This document shows, piece by piece, positions 7,651-16,968 of a stretch of 36,677 nucleotides of DNA (positions are counted from its first letter, which is position 1; the number at the start of each line of letters is the position of its first letter). A model generated the notes under the pieces. It saw only the letters and a list, made by a program, of their open reading frames with translations. It did no database searches and had not been told where the DNA came from. The stretch is from Piscibacillus halophilus (GTDB lineage: Bacteria; Bacillota; Bacilli; Bacillales; Alkalibacillaceae). The stretch spans positions 1 through 36,677 of the forward strand of contig NZ_FOES01000026.1 in the NCBI RefSeq assembly GCF_900110685.1. The letters run 5' to 3'. A program made the position numbers and the translations under genes.

Positions 7651-7679
7651 TTTACAAAACAATTTCCCCTTGGTATAAA
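7651..7679 (+). promoter_or_regulatory. Duplicate of the NERD promoter without its gene
   Basis: TTTACA (7651-7656), 17 bases, TATAAA (7674-7679): the same hexamers and spacing as at 6411-6439, also placed about 110 bases after the start of the last repeat unit. No matching coding sequence follows; the transcript would run to the terminator at 7842-7890. Confidence 0.6.
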
Positions 7680-7841
7680 TATGTTGTCAAGGTTAGTAGA
7701 AGTTGAATAGGGATTCCAAATAGTTTTATAAAAGGAGCGGCTATCTATTGGTAAAACAGGGGAAGGTTACCAATTAAAAAGCTATCTATTTCTCTAACCT
7801 GACACCTCTCCATTACAACTGAAATACAAACAATAGAATGT

Positions 7842-7890
7842 GAAACCCTCAAGATCGTGATTAAACATTCACTGTCTGAGGTTTCTTTTT
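7842..7890 (+). terminator. Probable rho-independent terminator
   Basis: GAAACCCTCA pairs with TGAGGTTTC (one bulged C), with an inner GTGA/TCAC stem, and is followed by CTTTTT. It would end any transcript from the orphan promoter at 7651-7679. Confidence 0.65.
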
Positions 7891-8133
7891 GGTTAATTTA
7901 AGAAAACCGACAGCTCCCCTCTACTCCCATCGACTCAGACTAAAAGGACTGCGGCCAAACAAACAAAACTTCCAACCACCCTGTAATCATTGGTCTGCAC
8001 CTGCTCTATATGACTTTTGCCTCACATTGTCGTCCTTTGTCGAAATTACTCACAAAATTAATTCCTATTATCTACAGAATATTCTGAAAAAGTGTTCTAA
8101 GATAGAATTAATCTTTTATGGAGGTGGTAGGGA

Positions 8134-10533
8134 TTGCCAAAGGGTAAACATGTTAAGCATGTGAAATGGTTGTTGTTAACGTCGGCAGTGGGACTGGCTA
8201 TTGGTTCTACGTATGTGAACAGCAACGAAAATTCGTCCGTCTCGGCGGATCTTGAAGATAGACCTGTTGAGATTGAGGACGAGCCATCTCAGATTGTACA
8301 GTTAGAAGTGCCGAGTGAGGAGGCACTTGATCAATTGCATGAGTTAGGAATTGACCTAACTCACCGTGCTCATATGCACGACGGAGAAATTGAAGTCGAT
8401 GCTGTCGTGACAGACTCAGAGATTGAGCAACTGAAACAGTATGACATTACTGTAAAAGATGTTCTAATTGATGAAGAAATTTGGCAAGCACGTGTTAATG
8501 AGCGCGAAGAAATAATAGAGCAACAAAACCAAATTGAAAATGCGGAAGAAAATCTTCAATTTTTACGCGCTAACCATTTTACCAATCAATCAGAAACGTT
8601 TTTGTATTTAGAAGTGAAATCGAGTGCAGGTGAGTCGCCGAGCACCACTTTAACGGCTGACTGGGAAGGGAATGAAGACCCTGTTACGTTAAGTCGAAAA
8701 TCGGATTACGGAGAATATTTATATCATTACTTATTTATTCCAATGGATGATGTTCCGGGTGAAGTGACAGTAACAAGTAACCTTGGGAACGATGTCACGG
8801 CAAAGGTGACAGAATGGTTAGGTGATGATAAGCCAGACAATCCGAAAAAACATTACGCAACAGAATTCGTGGATCACTACATGGATCCATACGAACTCAA
8901 CGAGCGTATGGAACAGCTTGCTGAAGAGTTTCCAGACTTAGTCGAAATTATTGAAATGCCTCATGAGACGAACGGTTATCGTCGTCACGCCCAAGCAACA
9001 TTAGGTACGATGGCCAACTCAGCTGTCGTGGTTACTTCGAATGCTTGGGGACATGAAGGTGGAAACGATCTTAGCGTTGAGCTTGTTGCGCAAGAAAACT
9101 CATCCGATCTACAAGTTGATATCAATGGTGATGACATTACCGTCCAACTTGAAACAGATGAAAACGGTGAGGTTGTGAGTACGGCTCAAGATGTTATGGC
9201 TGCACTTAACGAAGAAGCAGGTGACCTCGTCTCTGCAACACCGTATCGCAACTATTCAGGTACTGGAATTGTGGAACCGACATCAGCGGAGCTTACAGAT
9301 GGTCTAAATGCACCTGAACATATCTCACGTGAACCACAAACGGTGAAAGCCCTTCGTATTGGTAAAAAACGTGACGGCTCCAAGCCTGGTGTCCTAGGTT
9401 ACGCACAAGAACATGCGCGTGAATGGGTGACACCACTAGTTACAATTGAAGCAGCAGAACGTTTGCTTCGTAATTATGCGCATGATGGTAAGACGAAACA
9501 ACTCGTCAATAATCTTGATATTTTCTTAGTACCGTCGGTTAATCCAGATGGTGCGACGTATAGTTTTTACGATTACAACTGGCAACGTAAAAACATGACC
9601 AATCACTGTCCAGAAGAACTAAGTGATTTTGGTGTACGTCACAACTGGGGCGTTGACCTCAACCGTAACCATTCAGTTGGATCGATTCATGATGGTTACG
9701 TAGGAGCATCGACTAACTGTACAAGCGGAACTTACGCTGGTCCAGAAGAGCATTCTGAACCTGAATCACAAAACTTAGTTTGGTTAGCGGATGAATTTGA
9801 AAACATTGAATTCGCGATGAATATTCATAGCTATGGTGGTTACTTCATGTGGTCGCCAGGAGCTTATGATCAAAACCGCGAACCATTACCAAGACCAACA
9901 GCCGGCGAGGAAGCTTTCTACTGGGCAGCTTCTAATCACATTTTAAGTAACATAAAGGAACATCGTGGCACAGTCATTTTACCAAGCCGTACAGGCCCTA
10001 TTCCTGATGTCCTGTACTCTGCAGGAGGGAATTCCGCAGATTATCTGTGGTATGAAAAAGGTATTTATGCTTGGAACTTCGAAGTCGGTGCCGATCTTTG
10101 GAACGAAGAACAACAACGTTGGCAACCAGTTGGCTTCCAACCACCATATGAAGAAGGTCATGAAGAAGCAATGGAATTTGCAAGCGGTCTAATCGGTCTT
10201 TTCGAAGTTGCATATCAACATTCAAAAGACAACAAACCACCAAAATCAAATGTTACACCTGGTGAAGGTGAATATGACGGACCAGTGGAATTAGAATTTG
10301 AAACAAGTGAGCCGGCAACCATCTATTACACCTTAGATGGCAGCCGCCCTACATTTGAATCCGAACAATTACAACTCGGCGGTACACGCGAGCCAGCAGA
10401 AACATTAACCATCGATGAAACGACCACCGTTAACTGGTTTGCAGTGGACCCAGCAGGAAATATCGAGAAGAATTACAACCCACTAGGAAACGGTCAAAAC
10501 TATAATTCAATCACATTACAAATACAAGAATAG
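8134..10533 (+). CDS. Secreted M14-family zinc carboxypeptidase
   Basis: A 799-residue exported peptidase. Layout: signal peptide (about 1-36), an acidic propeptide-like region with two repeats of the 'LHELGIDLTHRAHMHDGEIEV' type (about 55-110), a beta-rich domain, then the M14 catalytic domain (about 240-690). Zinc ligands are His427 and Glu430 (HARE) and His565 (IHSYG). The substrate-binding DLNRN motif and catalytic Glu650 (FEVG) are present. An inserted domain of about 100 residues interrupts the catalytic domain (about 293-400). A C-terminal chitobiase/hexosaminidase-C-like beta domain (about 705-790, ATIYYTLDGSRPT) follows. The TTG start is chosen from GGAGGTGG at 8120-8127. It probably removes C-terminal residues from extracellular peptides for nutrition. 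The protein is very acidic, as in salt-adapted secreted enzymes. Confidence 0.92.
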   Translation: MPKGKHVKHVKWLLLTSAVGLAIGSTYVNSNENSSVSADLEDRPVEIEDEPSQIVQLEVPSEEALDQLHELGIDLTHRAHMHDGEIEVDAVVTDSEIEQLKQYDITVKDVLIDEEIWQARVNEREEIIEQQNQIENAEENLQFLRANHFTNQSETFLYLEVKSSAGESPSTTLTADWEGNEDPVTLSRKSDYGEYLYHYLFIPMDDVPGEVTVTSNLGNDVTAKVTEWLGDDKPDNPKKHYATEFVDHYMDPYELNERMEQLAEEFPDLVEIIEMPHETNGYRRHAQATLGTMANSAVVVTSNAWGHEGGNDLSVELVAQENSSDLQVDINGDDITVQLETDENGEVVSTAQDVMAALNEEAGDLVSATPYRNYSGTGIVEPTSAELTDGLNAPEHISREPQTVKALRIGKKRDGSKPGVLGYAQEHAREWVTPLVTIEAAERLLRNYAHDGKTKQLVNNLDIFLVPSVNPDGATYSFYDYNWQRKNMTNHCPEELSDFGVRHNWGVDLNRNHSVGSIHDGYVGASTNCTSGTYAGPEEHSEPESQNLVWLADEFENIEFAMNIHSYGGYFMWSPGAYDQNREPLPRPTAGEEAFYWAASNHILSNIKEHRGTVILPSRTGPIPDVLYSAGGNSADYLWYEKGIYAWNFEVGADLWNEEQQRWQPVGFQPPYEEGHEEAMEFASGLIGLFEVAYQHSKDNKPPKSNVTPGEGEYDGPVELEFETSEPATIYYTLDGSRPTFESEQLQLGGTREPAETLTIDETTTVNWFAVDPAGNIEKNYNPLGNGQNYNSITLQIQE

Positions 10534-10541
10534 CTACCCCC

Positions 10542-10585
10542 CACCCTGGTTCTGCAACACTTAGTTGCAGGCTAGGGTGTTTTTT
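10542..10585 (+). terminator. Terminator of the carboxypeptidase gene
   Basis: CACCCT ... CTGCAAC / GTTGCAG ... AGGGTG hairpin followed by TTTTTT; it begins nine bases after the stop codon. Confidence 0.9.
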
Positions 10586-10847
10586 GATAGAAATGATATA
10601 CTGATTGAAAGAAAAATATTTACTAGCTCCCCGTGATACCATTTAGAAAGTTTTTTGTTAAAAAATGTCGGCTCAATTGAAACTATTTCCCTCTACAAAC
10701 GTCTAATACTTAGAGAAAACCAGCTATCAATAGTAGCTGGTTTTCTAATGGAAATGTAATCTCGTATTAATACCAATCTAATGGTCTATCATATATAATA
10801 GTTGATAGGCATTTGTCTAATATTGTTAAAAGAAAGGAAAAGTGCCA
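10586..10847. other. Intergenic region before the polymer locus
   Basis: No gene seen. It holds a perfect 13-bp inverted repeat with a seven-base loop (10714-10746, AGAAAACCAGCTA/TAGCTGGTTTTCT), which could end transcription on either strand. A likely -10 box TATAAT (10794-10799) follows, with only a poor -35 (TACCAA at 10771-10776, 17-base spacing), so the promoter of the LCP gene may need an activator. Confidence 0.5.
10714..10746. terminator. Perfect 13-bp hairpin, possible bidirectional terminator
   Basis: Thirteen uninterrupted pairs around TCAATAG, with an A-rich left arm and a T-rich right arm (GGTTTTCT). The T-run is short, so terminator function is likely but not certain. Confidence 0.5.
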
Positions 10848-11786
10848 ATGCAGAGTCGTAAAGAGCTCAAGAAGCAAAAGAAGACTAAGAAAAAATGGAA
10901 ATATTTATGGATTATAATTGGAGTCTTACTAGTTGGTCTGTTAATTTATGGATTATACTTTTACAATAAATTGAATGATACGGTCGATACGATGTATACG
11001 CCTCTTGATTCAGATGGGGAAAAAGAGGATGAGATTAAAGATCGTTTAAGTAATAAAGATACGATTAATGTTCTTCTATTAGGGGTAGATGAACGTGAAG
11101 GAGATCGTGGACGTTCAGATACAATGATGTTCTTATCACTTAACCCTGATACAGAAGAAATGTTGATGTTCAGCATTCCACGAGATACACGTGTGAACAT
11201 CCCTGGCCGTGGTGAAGATAAAATTAATCATGCCTATGCTTTTGGTGGGGCTGAATTATCTGTCCAGACGGTTGAGGAATTTCTTGATACAACGATCCAC
11301 TTCTATAGTAAAGTTAATATGGAAGGGTTAAAAGATGGTGTTGATGCCCTCGGTGGTGTTACGATTAATAATGAACGTGCGTTTAGTTATGAAGGGCACG
11401 ATTTCCCCGAAGGTGAGATCACTCTAAATGGAGATGCAGCTCTAAGCTACGCCCGAGAACGTAAACAAGATAGCCGTGGGGACTTAGGTCGTAATGATCG
11501 TCAACAAAAAATTATAGATGCGATCATTCAAGAAGGAATGTCATTCGAATCATTTACTAAAGTTGATTCAATCTTAACGACCGTTGGGGACAACGTTGAA
11601 ACGAACCTTCAAATGAACGAAATGCGTAAGTTATTCCTTGATTATAGAGGAACTCGTGACAAAACGATCCGAGAAGAAATTCAAGGAAGCGGTCAAACCA
11701 TTGGAAACGGATGGTATTATGTTGTTCCAAATGAAGAACAACAAAGAATCCAAAGCGTCGTAGAAGAACATATGAACAAAAAATAA
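10848..11786 (+). CDS. LytR-CpsA-Psr (LCP) family cell-wall polymer ligase
   Basis: About 312 residues. A Lys-rich cytoplasmic N-terminus and one membrane helix (about 19-41, [19 protein letters not shown]) precede an extracellular LCP domain. LCP hallmarks are [45 protein letters not shown] and YARERK...DLGRNDRQQ, including the Asp and Arg residues that bind polyprenyl pyrophosphate and Mg2+. These enzymes move teichoic-acid-like polymers from the lipid carrier onto peptidoglycan. ATG 10848 is preferred over GTG 10842 because AAAGGA (10833-10838) is nine bases away rather than three. It heads the sugar-nucleotide and glycosyltransferase genes, so it probably attaches the polymer made by this locus. 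Confidence 0.92.
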   Translation: MQSRKELKKQKKTKKKWKYLWIIIGVLLVGLLIYGLYFYNKLNDTVDTMYTPLDSDGEKEDEIKDRLSNKDTINVLLLGVDEREGDRGRSDTMMFLSLNPDTEEMLMFSIPRDTRVNIPGRGEDKINHAYAFGGAELSVQTVEEFLDTTIHFYSKVNMEGLKDGVDALGGVTINNERAFSYEGHDFPEGEITLNGDAALSYARERKQDSRGDLGRNDRQQKIIDAIIQEGMSFESFTKVDSILTTVGDNVETNLQMNEMRKLFLDYRGTRDKTIREEIQGSGQTIGNGWYYVVPNEEQQRIQSVVEEHMNKK

Positions 11787-11799
11787 GCGAGGTTTTAAT

Positions 11800-12672
11800 A
11801 TGCAACCAGTCAAAAAAGCAATTATTCCAGCAGCAGGTTTAGGCACTCGTTTTTTACCAGCAACCAAAGCACTACCGAAAGAAATGCTACCAATTGTAGA
11901 TAAGCCAACCATTCAGTATATTGTAGAAGAAGCGATTGAGTCTGGTATTGAGGATATTATTATCGTAACCGGAAAAGGTAAAAGAGCCATAGAAGACCAT
12001 TTTGATTCTTCAAGTGAATTAGAAGAAACCTTGAGGAAACGTGAAAAATACGATTTACTAGAAAAGGTCAAAAAATCATCGAACCTAGACATTCACTATA
12101 TTCGTCAGAAAGAACCTAAAGGATTAGGTCATGCCGTTTGGTGTGCAAGAAAATTTATTGGGAACGAACCGTTTGCTGTTTTACTTGGTGACGATATTGT
12201 TCAGTCCGAAACACCTGGTTTAAAGCAGCTCATCAATCAATACAATGAAACAGATCGTTCCATCATTGGAGTTCAAACAGTCCCTGAAGGTGAAACAAAC
12301 CGTTATGGGATTATTGATCCGTTAAATAAAAATGGCAGCCTATATCAAGTGAATCAATTTATTGAAAAGCCGCCGTTAGGTGAGGAACCATCGAACCTTG
12401 CCATTATGGGACGTTATGTATTAAAACCTGAAATTATGAGTTATTTAGAGGACCAAGAGTACGGTTCAGGTAATGAAATTCAATTAACAGATGCCATTCA
12501 ACGCTTGAATGAAGTGCAGTCTGTTTATGCTTACGAATTTGATGGCAAACGTTTTGACGTAGGTGAAATAAAAGGTTTCTTAAAAACGACAATTGAATTA
12601 TCATTACAACGTGATGATATTAGAGAAGAATTATTGCCATTCTTAAAACAAATACTAAATGAAACAAGATAA
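11800..12672 (+). CDS. galU: UTP-glucose-1-phosphate uridylyltransferase
   Basis: A 290-residue cytoplasmic enzyme joining UTP and glucose-1-phosphate to UDP-glucose. The nucleotide-binding signature [20 protein letters not shown] is at residues 11-30. [28 protein letters not shown] and FIEKPP are also as in GalU/GtaB. Length is typical for the family. The ATG lies 13 bases after the LCP stop, behind GCGAGG. With PgcA and Ugd downstream it forms the route glucose-6-P to glucose-1-P to UDP-glucose to UDP-glucuronate. A terminator-like hairpin directly after it may lower expression of downstream genes. Confidence 0.95.
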   Translation: MQPVKKAIIPAAGLGTRFLPATKALPKEMLPIVDKPTIQYIVEEAIESGIEDIIIVTGKGKRAIEDHFDSSSELEETLRKREKYDLLEKVKKSSNLDIHYIRQKEPKGLGHAVWCARKFIGNEPFAVLLGDDIVQSETPGLKQLINQYNETDRSIIGVQTVPEGETNRYGIIDPLNKNGSLYQVNQFIEKPPLGEEPSNLAIMGRYVLKPEIMSYLEDQEYGSGNEIQLTDAIQRLNEVQSVYAYEFDGKRFDVGEIKGFLKTTIELSLQRDDIREELLPFLKQILNETR

Positions 12673-12677
12673 AGGAT

Positions 12678-12707
12678 TCCCCCAAGTTTATATTTGGGGG
12701 ATTTTTT
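12678..12707 (+). terminator. Terminator between galU and pgcA
   Basis: TCCCCCAA / TTGGGGGA hairpin with an eight-base loop, then TTTTTT. It sits inside what otherwise looks like one operon, with the next start only 26 bases later, so it may be partial or regulated. Confidence 0.85.
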
Positions 12708-12732
12708 CGAGAATGAAGGGAGTGTAGGGTGA

Positions 12733-14451
12733 GTGGATTGGAAAATAGCATCCCAAAAGTGGTTAACATATGAAAACTTAGACCCAAACTTAAAACAACA
12801 ATTAAACCAAATGGATTCTACTGAATTAGAAGAAGCTTTCCATGAGCATATAACATTCGGTACGGGTGGAATGAGAGGTAAGCTTGGACCGGGTATTAAC
12901 AGAATGAACATATATACGGTTCGGCGTGCGGCAAAAGGATTAGCCTTACATATCGAGCAACAAGGTACTGATGCGAAACAGCAGGGAGTGGTTGTGGCCC
13001 ATGACCCGAGACATCAGTCGTCTACTTTTGCATTAGAAGTTGCAAAAGTATTGGGCGTTCATGGGATTAAAACATATTTATTTAAAGATATTCGCCCGAC
13101 GCCGTTATTATCGTTTGCTGTTCGATATTTATCAACAGCTGCTGGAGTGATGATCACAGCAAGTCATAACCCACCAGAGTATAACGGTTTTAAAGTGTAC
13201 AATGAAGAAGGGGCACAACTTTCATTAGAACCGTCCAAACAATTATTAGAAAAAGTCAACTCTATTGAAAATGAGTTTGCGGTAGACGTGCTTGAACAGA
13301 GTGATCTGGAGCAGCAAAACCTATTAGTTTGGTTAGAGGATGAAGTCGACAATGCTTACTTAAATGAATTAAACAAAATCACAATTAATAAAAACGCGAT
13401 GGAAGAGGACATTTCAGTTGTTTTCACGCCACTTCATGGTACGGCAAGTCAGCTTGTCGAAAAAGGGTTAACACAGCTAGGAGTACAGCATCTATCGTTT
13501 GTGGAAGAACAACGTCCACCAGATCCTGATTTCACACATGTGGAACTTCCGAATCCAGAAGAAGCTCAAGCATTTGAAAAAGCGATTAAGCTGGGAGAAG
13601 ACATTAACGCCGATGTCCTCATGGCGACAGACCCAGATGCCGATCGAATTGGCGTAGCTACCCGTCATAACCAAGAACAATTCAGCATTTTAACGGGTAA
13701 TCAACTTGGAGCACTTATATTAGATTATATCTTAACTCATCGAACGATCAGGGACGTCACACCCGTTATGTTCAAAACAATTGTTACTTCAGAATTGGGA
13801 GCAGACATTACAAAACACCATGGCGGTATCGCACAAGACGTCTTAACTGGCTTTAAATTTATAGCAGAAAAAATTAAAAACTTAGAGAAGGATTCCAAAC
13901 ATCAATTTGTTTTCGGCTATGAAGAAAGCTATGGATGCCTTGTAGAAGATTTTGTGCGAGATAAAGATGCAATCCAAGCGGCTATCATCGTTGCTGAAAT
14001 GGTTGCTTACTATAAAGCAAAAAATATGACGTTATATGATCGTCTTGAAGAATTATATGAACAATACGGATATTACTTAGAAGACCTTCACTCTCTTAAA
14101 CTAGAGGGGCTTGAAGGCATGAAACAAATCGATGACACGATGACTTATTTTAGGAACCAAAACGCTTTACAGGTCGATGGGTTATCATTACATTCAATAG
14201 AGGATTATGTTTCAAGAAAAAAACACATCATTCAAAGTAACGATACAGAATCCATTCATTTACCAAAAGCTAACGTGGTTAAATTCAAGTTTACGGATGG
14301 TTCTTGGTGCTGTTTAAGACCTTCTGGAACGGAACCAAAACTCAAGTTCTATTTCGGTGTAAAAGGGAAAACAGCCGAGGACAGTCAGCGAAAGTTATCT
14401 ATATTAAAAGAATCCATATTATCACAATTAAACAAAGTAGGTGCTAAATAA
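12733..14451 (+). CDS. pgcA: Alpha-phosphoglucomutase (phosphohexomutase family)
   Basis: A 572-residue enzyme interconverting glucose-6-phosphate and glucose-1-phosphate. The phosphoserine loop TASHNPPEYNGFK has the catalytic Ser144. The metal loop DPDADRIG contributes Asp300, Asp302 and Asp304. The sugar loop (FGYEESYGCL) and the C-terminal phosphate-binding motif RPSGTEPKLKFY are present. Length fits the Bacillus PgcA/YhxB group. The GTG start follows GAAGGGAG (12714-12721). The stop codon overlaps the ugd start by one base (TAATG), so the two are co-translated. It supplies glucose-1-phosphate for GalU. Confidence 0.94.
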   Translation: MDWKIASQKWLTYENLDPNLKQQLNQMDSTELEEAFHEHITFGTGGMRGKLGPGINRMNIYTVRRAAKGLALHIEQQGTDAKQQGVVVAHDPRHQSSTFALEVAKVLGVHGIKTYLFKDIRPTPLLSFAVRYLSTAAGVMITASHNPPEYNGFKVYNEEGAQLSLEPSKQLLEKVNSIENEFAVDVLEQSDLEQQNLLVWLEDEVDNAYLNELNKITINKNAMEEDISVVFTPLHGTASQLVEKGLTQLGVQHLSFVEEQRPPDPDFTHVELPNPEEAQAFEKAIKLGEDINADVLMATDPDADRIGVATRHNQEQFSILTGNQLGALILDYILTHRTIRDVTPVMFKTIVTSELGADITKHHGGIAQDVLTGFKFIAEKIKNLEKDSKHQFVFGYEESYGCLVEDFVRDKDAIQAAIIVAEMVAYYKAKNMTLYDRLEELYEQYGYYLEDLHSLKLEGLEGMKQIDDTMTYFRNQNALQVDGLSLHSIEDYVSRKKHIIQSNDTESIHLPKANVVKFKFTDGSWCCLRPSGTEPKLKFYFGVKGKTAEDSQRKLSILKESILSQLNKVGAK

Positions 14452-15764
14452 TGAATATTGCAGTAATTGGAACGGGTTATGTAGGTCTTGTAACAGGAAC
14501 ATGTTTAGCAGAAATAGGGCACCATGTAACATGCATGGATATTGACCCTGAAAAAATAAAAACATTACAGTCCGGTCGTTCAACGATCTATGAACCCGGC
14601 TTGGAAGAACTCCTTCAAAATAATATTGAAAACAATCGTCTGGACTTCACAACAGACTATGCTACTGGTTTAGCTAACAAGGGAATCGTCTATATCGCAG
14701 TAGGAACTCCAGAGAATGAAGACGGTTCGGCTAATTTGACATTCGTTGAGGCAGTGTCAAAAGATATAGCGAAATATGCACAAAACGACCTAATTGTTGT
14801 AACGAAAAGTACGGTACCTGTTGGAACGAATCACCAAATTCAAAATTGGATTAAAGAGAACTTGCAGCAAGACGTCAACATTAAAGTCGCATCCAATCCA
14901 GAGTTTTTGCGGGAAGGTTCCGCAGTTTATGATACGTTTAATGGTGATCGTATTGTGATTGGAACAGATGATGAAAACACAGCCAACACATTAGAAGAAA
15001 TTAACCGTCCGTTTGGCGTACCCGTCTATCGCACCGATGTGAACAGTGCAGAAATGATTAAATATGCATCAAACGCTTTTCTCGCTACAAAAATTAGTTT
15101 CATCAATGAAATCGCCAATATTTGTGAGAAGACTGGAGCGAACGTAGCTGATGTGGCAAAAGGTATGGGAATGGATGACCGAATCGGTAGCAAGTTTTTA
15201 AATGCAGGAATCGGATTCGGTGGTTCTTGTTTTCCAAAGGATACGCAATCTCTCATTCATATTGCTAAAGAAGTCGATTATGATTTCGAAATTTTAAAGG
15301 GAGTTGTTGAGGTTAACCACCAGCAAAAAGTAAAGCTCGTCGATCAATTAATAGAGCGATTTGGCTCAAGCCTAGAACAAATGAAAATCGCAGTTTTAGG
15401 ATTAGCGTTTAAACCCAATACTGATGATATGAGAGAAGCGGCTTCAATTGATGTCATCAATAAGCTATCTTCATATAACGTCAATATTACAGCCTACGAT
15501 CCAATTGCGATCGATCAAGCGAAAAAAGTAATCAAAGAAAACGTTAATTATACGACCGATATTGAAGAAGCACTCACTAACGCGGATGTCGCATTGATTA
15601 TCACGGAATGGGATCAGGTTAAACAACTTGAATTCAATACCTTTAAAAAATTAATGAAAACACCAATTATTTTTGACGGACGTAATTGTTACGACCCGAA
15701 AGAGGCTGAAAAAGCGTCTGTCGAATACCATTCGATCGGACGTCCAAGCGTAACTAAAATTTAA
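14451..15764 (+). CDS. ugd: UDP-glucose 6-dehydrogenase
   Basis: A 437-residue NAD-dependent enzyme oxidising UDP-glucose to UDP-glucuronate. The N-terminal Rossmann motif is IAVIGTGYVGLVTG (residues 3-16). Catalytic Cys260 is in GFGGSCFPKD. Other conserved parts are STVPVGT, NPEFLREG, the Lys in MIKYASNAFLATK, and GLAFKPNTDDMREAAS. Length is normal (compare TuaD). Its presence after pgcA says that the polymer contains glucuronic acid or a sugar derived from it. The next gene has its own promoter (15767-15794), so ugd ends the first transcription unit. Confidence 0.95.
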   Translation: MNIAVIGTGYVGLVTGTCLAEIGHHVTCMDIDPEKIKTLQSGRSTIYEPGLEELLQNNIENNRLDFTTDYATGLANKGIVYIAVGTPENEDGSANLTFVEAVSKDIAKYAQNDLIVVTKSTVPVGTNHQIQNWIKENLQQDVNIKVASNPEFLREGSAVYDTFNGDRIVIGTDDENTANTLEEINRPFGVPVYRTDVNSAEMIKYASNAFLATKISFINEIANICEKTGANVADVAKGMGMDDRIGSKFLNAGIGFGGSCFPKDTQSLIHIAKEVDYDFEILKGVVEVNHQQKVKLVDQLIERFGSSLEQMKIAVLGLAFKPNTDDMREAASIDVINKLSSYNVNITAYDPIAIDQAKKVIKENVNYTTDIEEALTNADVALIITEWDQVKQLEFNTFKKLMKTPIIFDGRNCYDPKEAEKASVEYHSIGRPSVTKI

Positions 15765-15766
15765 AA

Positions 15767-15794
15767 TTACACAACAATAGCTCTATGATATAAT
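15767..15794 (+). promoter_or_regulatory. Extended -10 promoter for the glycosyltransferase block
   Basis: TTACAC (15767-15772), 16 bases, TATAAT (15789-15794) preceded by TGA (an extended -10). It lies 37 bases before the first GT start. No other clear promoter or terminator was seen from here to 33188, so this may drive a 17-kb operon. Confidence 0.7.
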
Positions 15795-15831
15795 TCTTAC
15801 AGTGTGTTTTTAATGATAAGAGGGAAGTTAT

Positions 15832-16953
15832 ATGCCAAAGAAAAAAATAAAAGTCCTGTTTTTTATCTACTTTTTAGGGTCAGGTGGAGCAGGACGAACC
15901 TTTCTAAATATATTGAATAACATAGACAGAAATAGATTTGAACCAATTCTAGTAACTTGTAATTATGAAGGAAATTACGAGAGTTATTTAAACCAAGATA
16001 TAAAGTTTGTAAAACTACCAACAAAACGATTAAGGTCAGCCATCATACCTTTGGCTAAACTGATTCGAAACGAACACCCTCAAGTCGTCTTTAGCACGAT
16101 TCCGAATTACAATGTTATTGCGATAGTAGCTCGTTTATTGTCTTTTACAAAAGCCCGAAACGTGGTGAGAGAAGCGGCGTTTTTAGGTCAAAATAAAAAA
16201 GAAAACTTAAAGCTAAAACTATATGGACTGTTTTATCGTTTCTCCAAGAGAGTTGTCGCTTTATCAAATGGTGTGAAGCAAAACTTAATGGATAAATATG
16301 ATGTTAATCCCAACAAAATTGACGTCATCTATAATCCAGTCGAGTTAGACCATATCCGAGGCAGTACAGGAATTGAACAAATACCAGAAGAATATAAAAG
16401 AATTTATCAAGGTGATGCTCAAGTAATTGTAACAGCTGGTCGACTCGTTCGAGAAAAAGATCATCCCACGTTATTAAAAGCATTTAAAAAAGTGGTTGAA
16501 ACTAAAAAAGCTAAACTGGTGATCTTAGGTGAGGGACCATTACAAGATGAACTTGAAAACCTAGCATCACAATTAGGAATTTCAGAAAATGTTTATTTTG
16601 CCGGGTTCCAAACAAATCCATATGCCTTTTTACAACAATCAGATTTGTTTACGTTAACTTCGAAAAATGAAGGATTTGGACATGTCATCGTGGAAGCGTT
16701 AGCTGTTGGAACACCAGTTGTAACGACTAACTGTAAACCTGGCGCCGAAGAAATTCTTGAAAATGGCCATTATGGTACGATTACACCAGTTGGTGATGAA
16801 AGACAACTAGCAGATGCTATAATTGAAGCATTATCGAAATCTCAGGATGATCGAGACACCATTATCCAAAAAGGTCTGAGTCGTGCTAATGAATTTGATG
16901 CACAAGAAATTGTTAAACAATATGAACAAGTATTTGAGAAAACATTGAAATAA
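15832..16953 (+). CDS. GT4-family glycosyltransferase
   Basis: A 373-residue retaining GT-B glycosyltransferase. The N-terminal half has the acceptor-side FLGSGGAGRTFLNIL motif (about 15-29). The C-terminal Glycos_transf_1 half has VIVTAGRLVREKDHPTLL, LVILGEGPLQDEL and the E-x7-E motif EGFGHVIVE, which binds the sugar nucleotide. Cytoplasmic, with no membrane helix. The ATG follows GAGGGAAG. It is the first gene after the internal promoter. Donor and acceptor cannot be told from the sequence; UDP-glucuronate or a UDP-hexose is plausible from the neighbours. Confidence 0.9.
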   Translation: MPKKKIKVLFFIYFLGSGGAGRTFLNILNNIDRNRFEPILVTCNYEGNYESYLNQDIKFVKLPTKRLRSAIIPLAKLIRNEHPQVVFSTIPNYNVIAIVARLLSFTKARNVVREAAFLGQNKKENLKLKLYGLFYRFSKRVVALSNGVKQNLMDKYDVNPNKIDVIYNPVELDHIRGSTGIEQIPEEYKRIYQGDAQVIVTAGRLVREKDHPTLLKAFKKVVETKKAKLVILGEGPLQDELENLASQLGISENVYFAGFQTNPYAFLQQSDLFTLTSKNEGFGHVIVEALAVGTPVVTTNCKPGAEEILENGHYGTITPVGDERQLADAIIEALSKSQDDRDTIIQKGLSRANEFDAQEIVKQYEQVFEKTLK

Positions 16954-16968
16954 ATTGGGGTTGAAATC

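Larger units (their letters stand above)
7562..8133. other. Gene-poor spacer with a second copy of the NERD promoter region
   Basis: No convincing gene. The left part repeats the layout upstream of the NERD gene: an AT-rich stretch, then a TTTACA-17-TATAAA promoter (7651-7679), then a GGGATTC stretch, after which similarity to the NERD gene is lost. A ribosome-site-like AAAAGGAG (7730-7737) is followed by a TTG frame of only nine codons. An 8-bp inverted repeat, ATTGGTAA/TTACCAAT, lies at 7747-7774. A terminator lies at 7842-7890. From 7891 to about 8115 I see nothing definite. The stretch looks like the remains of a partial duplication. Confidence 0.55.

Noticed and set aside
7747-7774. 8-bp inverted repeat ATTGGTAA/TTACCAAT as a terminator or riboswitch
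   Set aside because: No T-run on either strand and no recognisable aptamer; too little to call.
7889-8164. 91-codon frame starting with TTG upstream of the carboxypeptidase
   Set aside because: No ribosome site, odd composition (Pro, Asn, Cys rich), it starts inside a terminator T-run and overlaps the carboxypeptidase start, which has a strong ribosome site.
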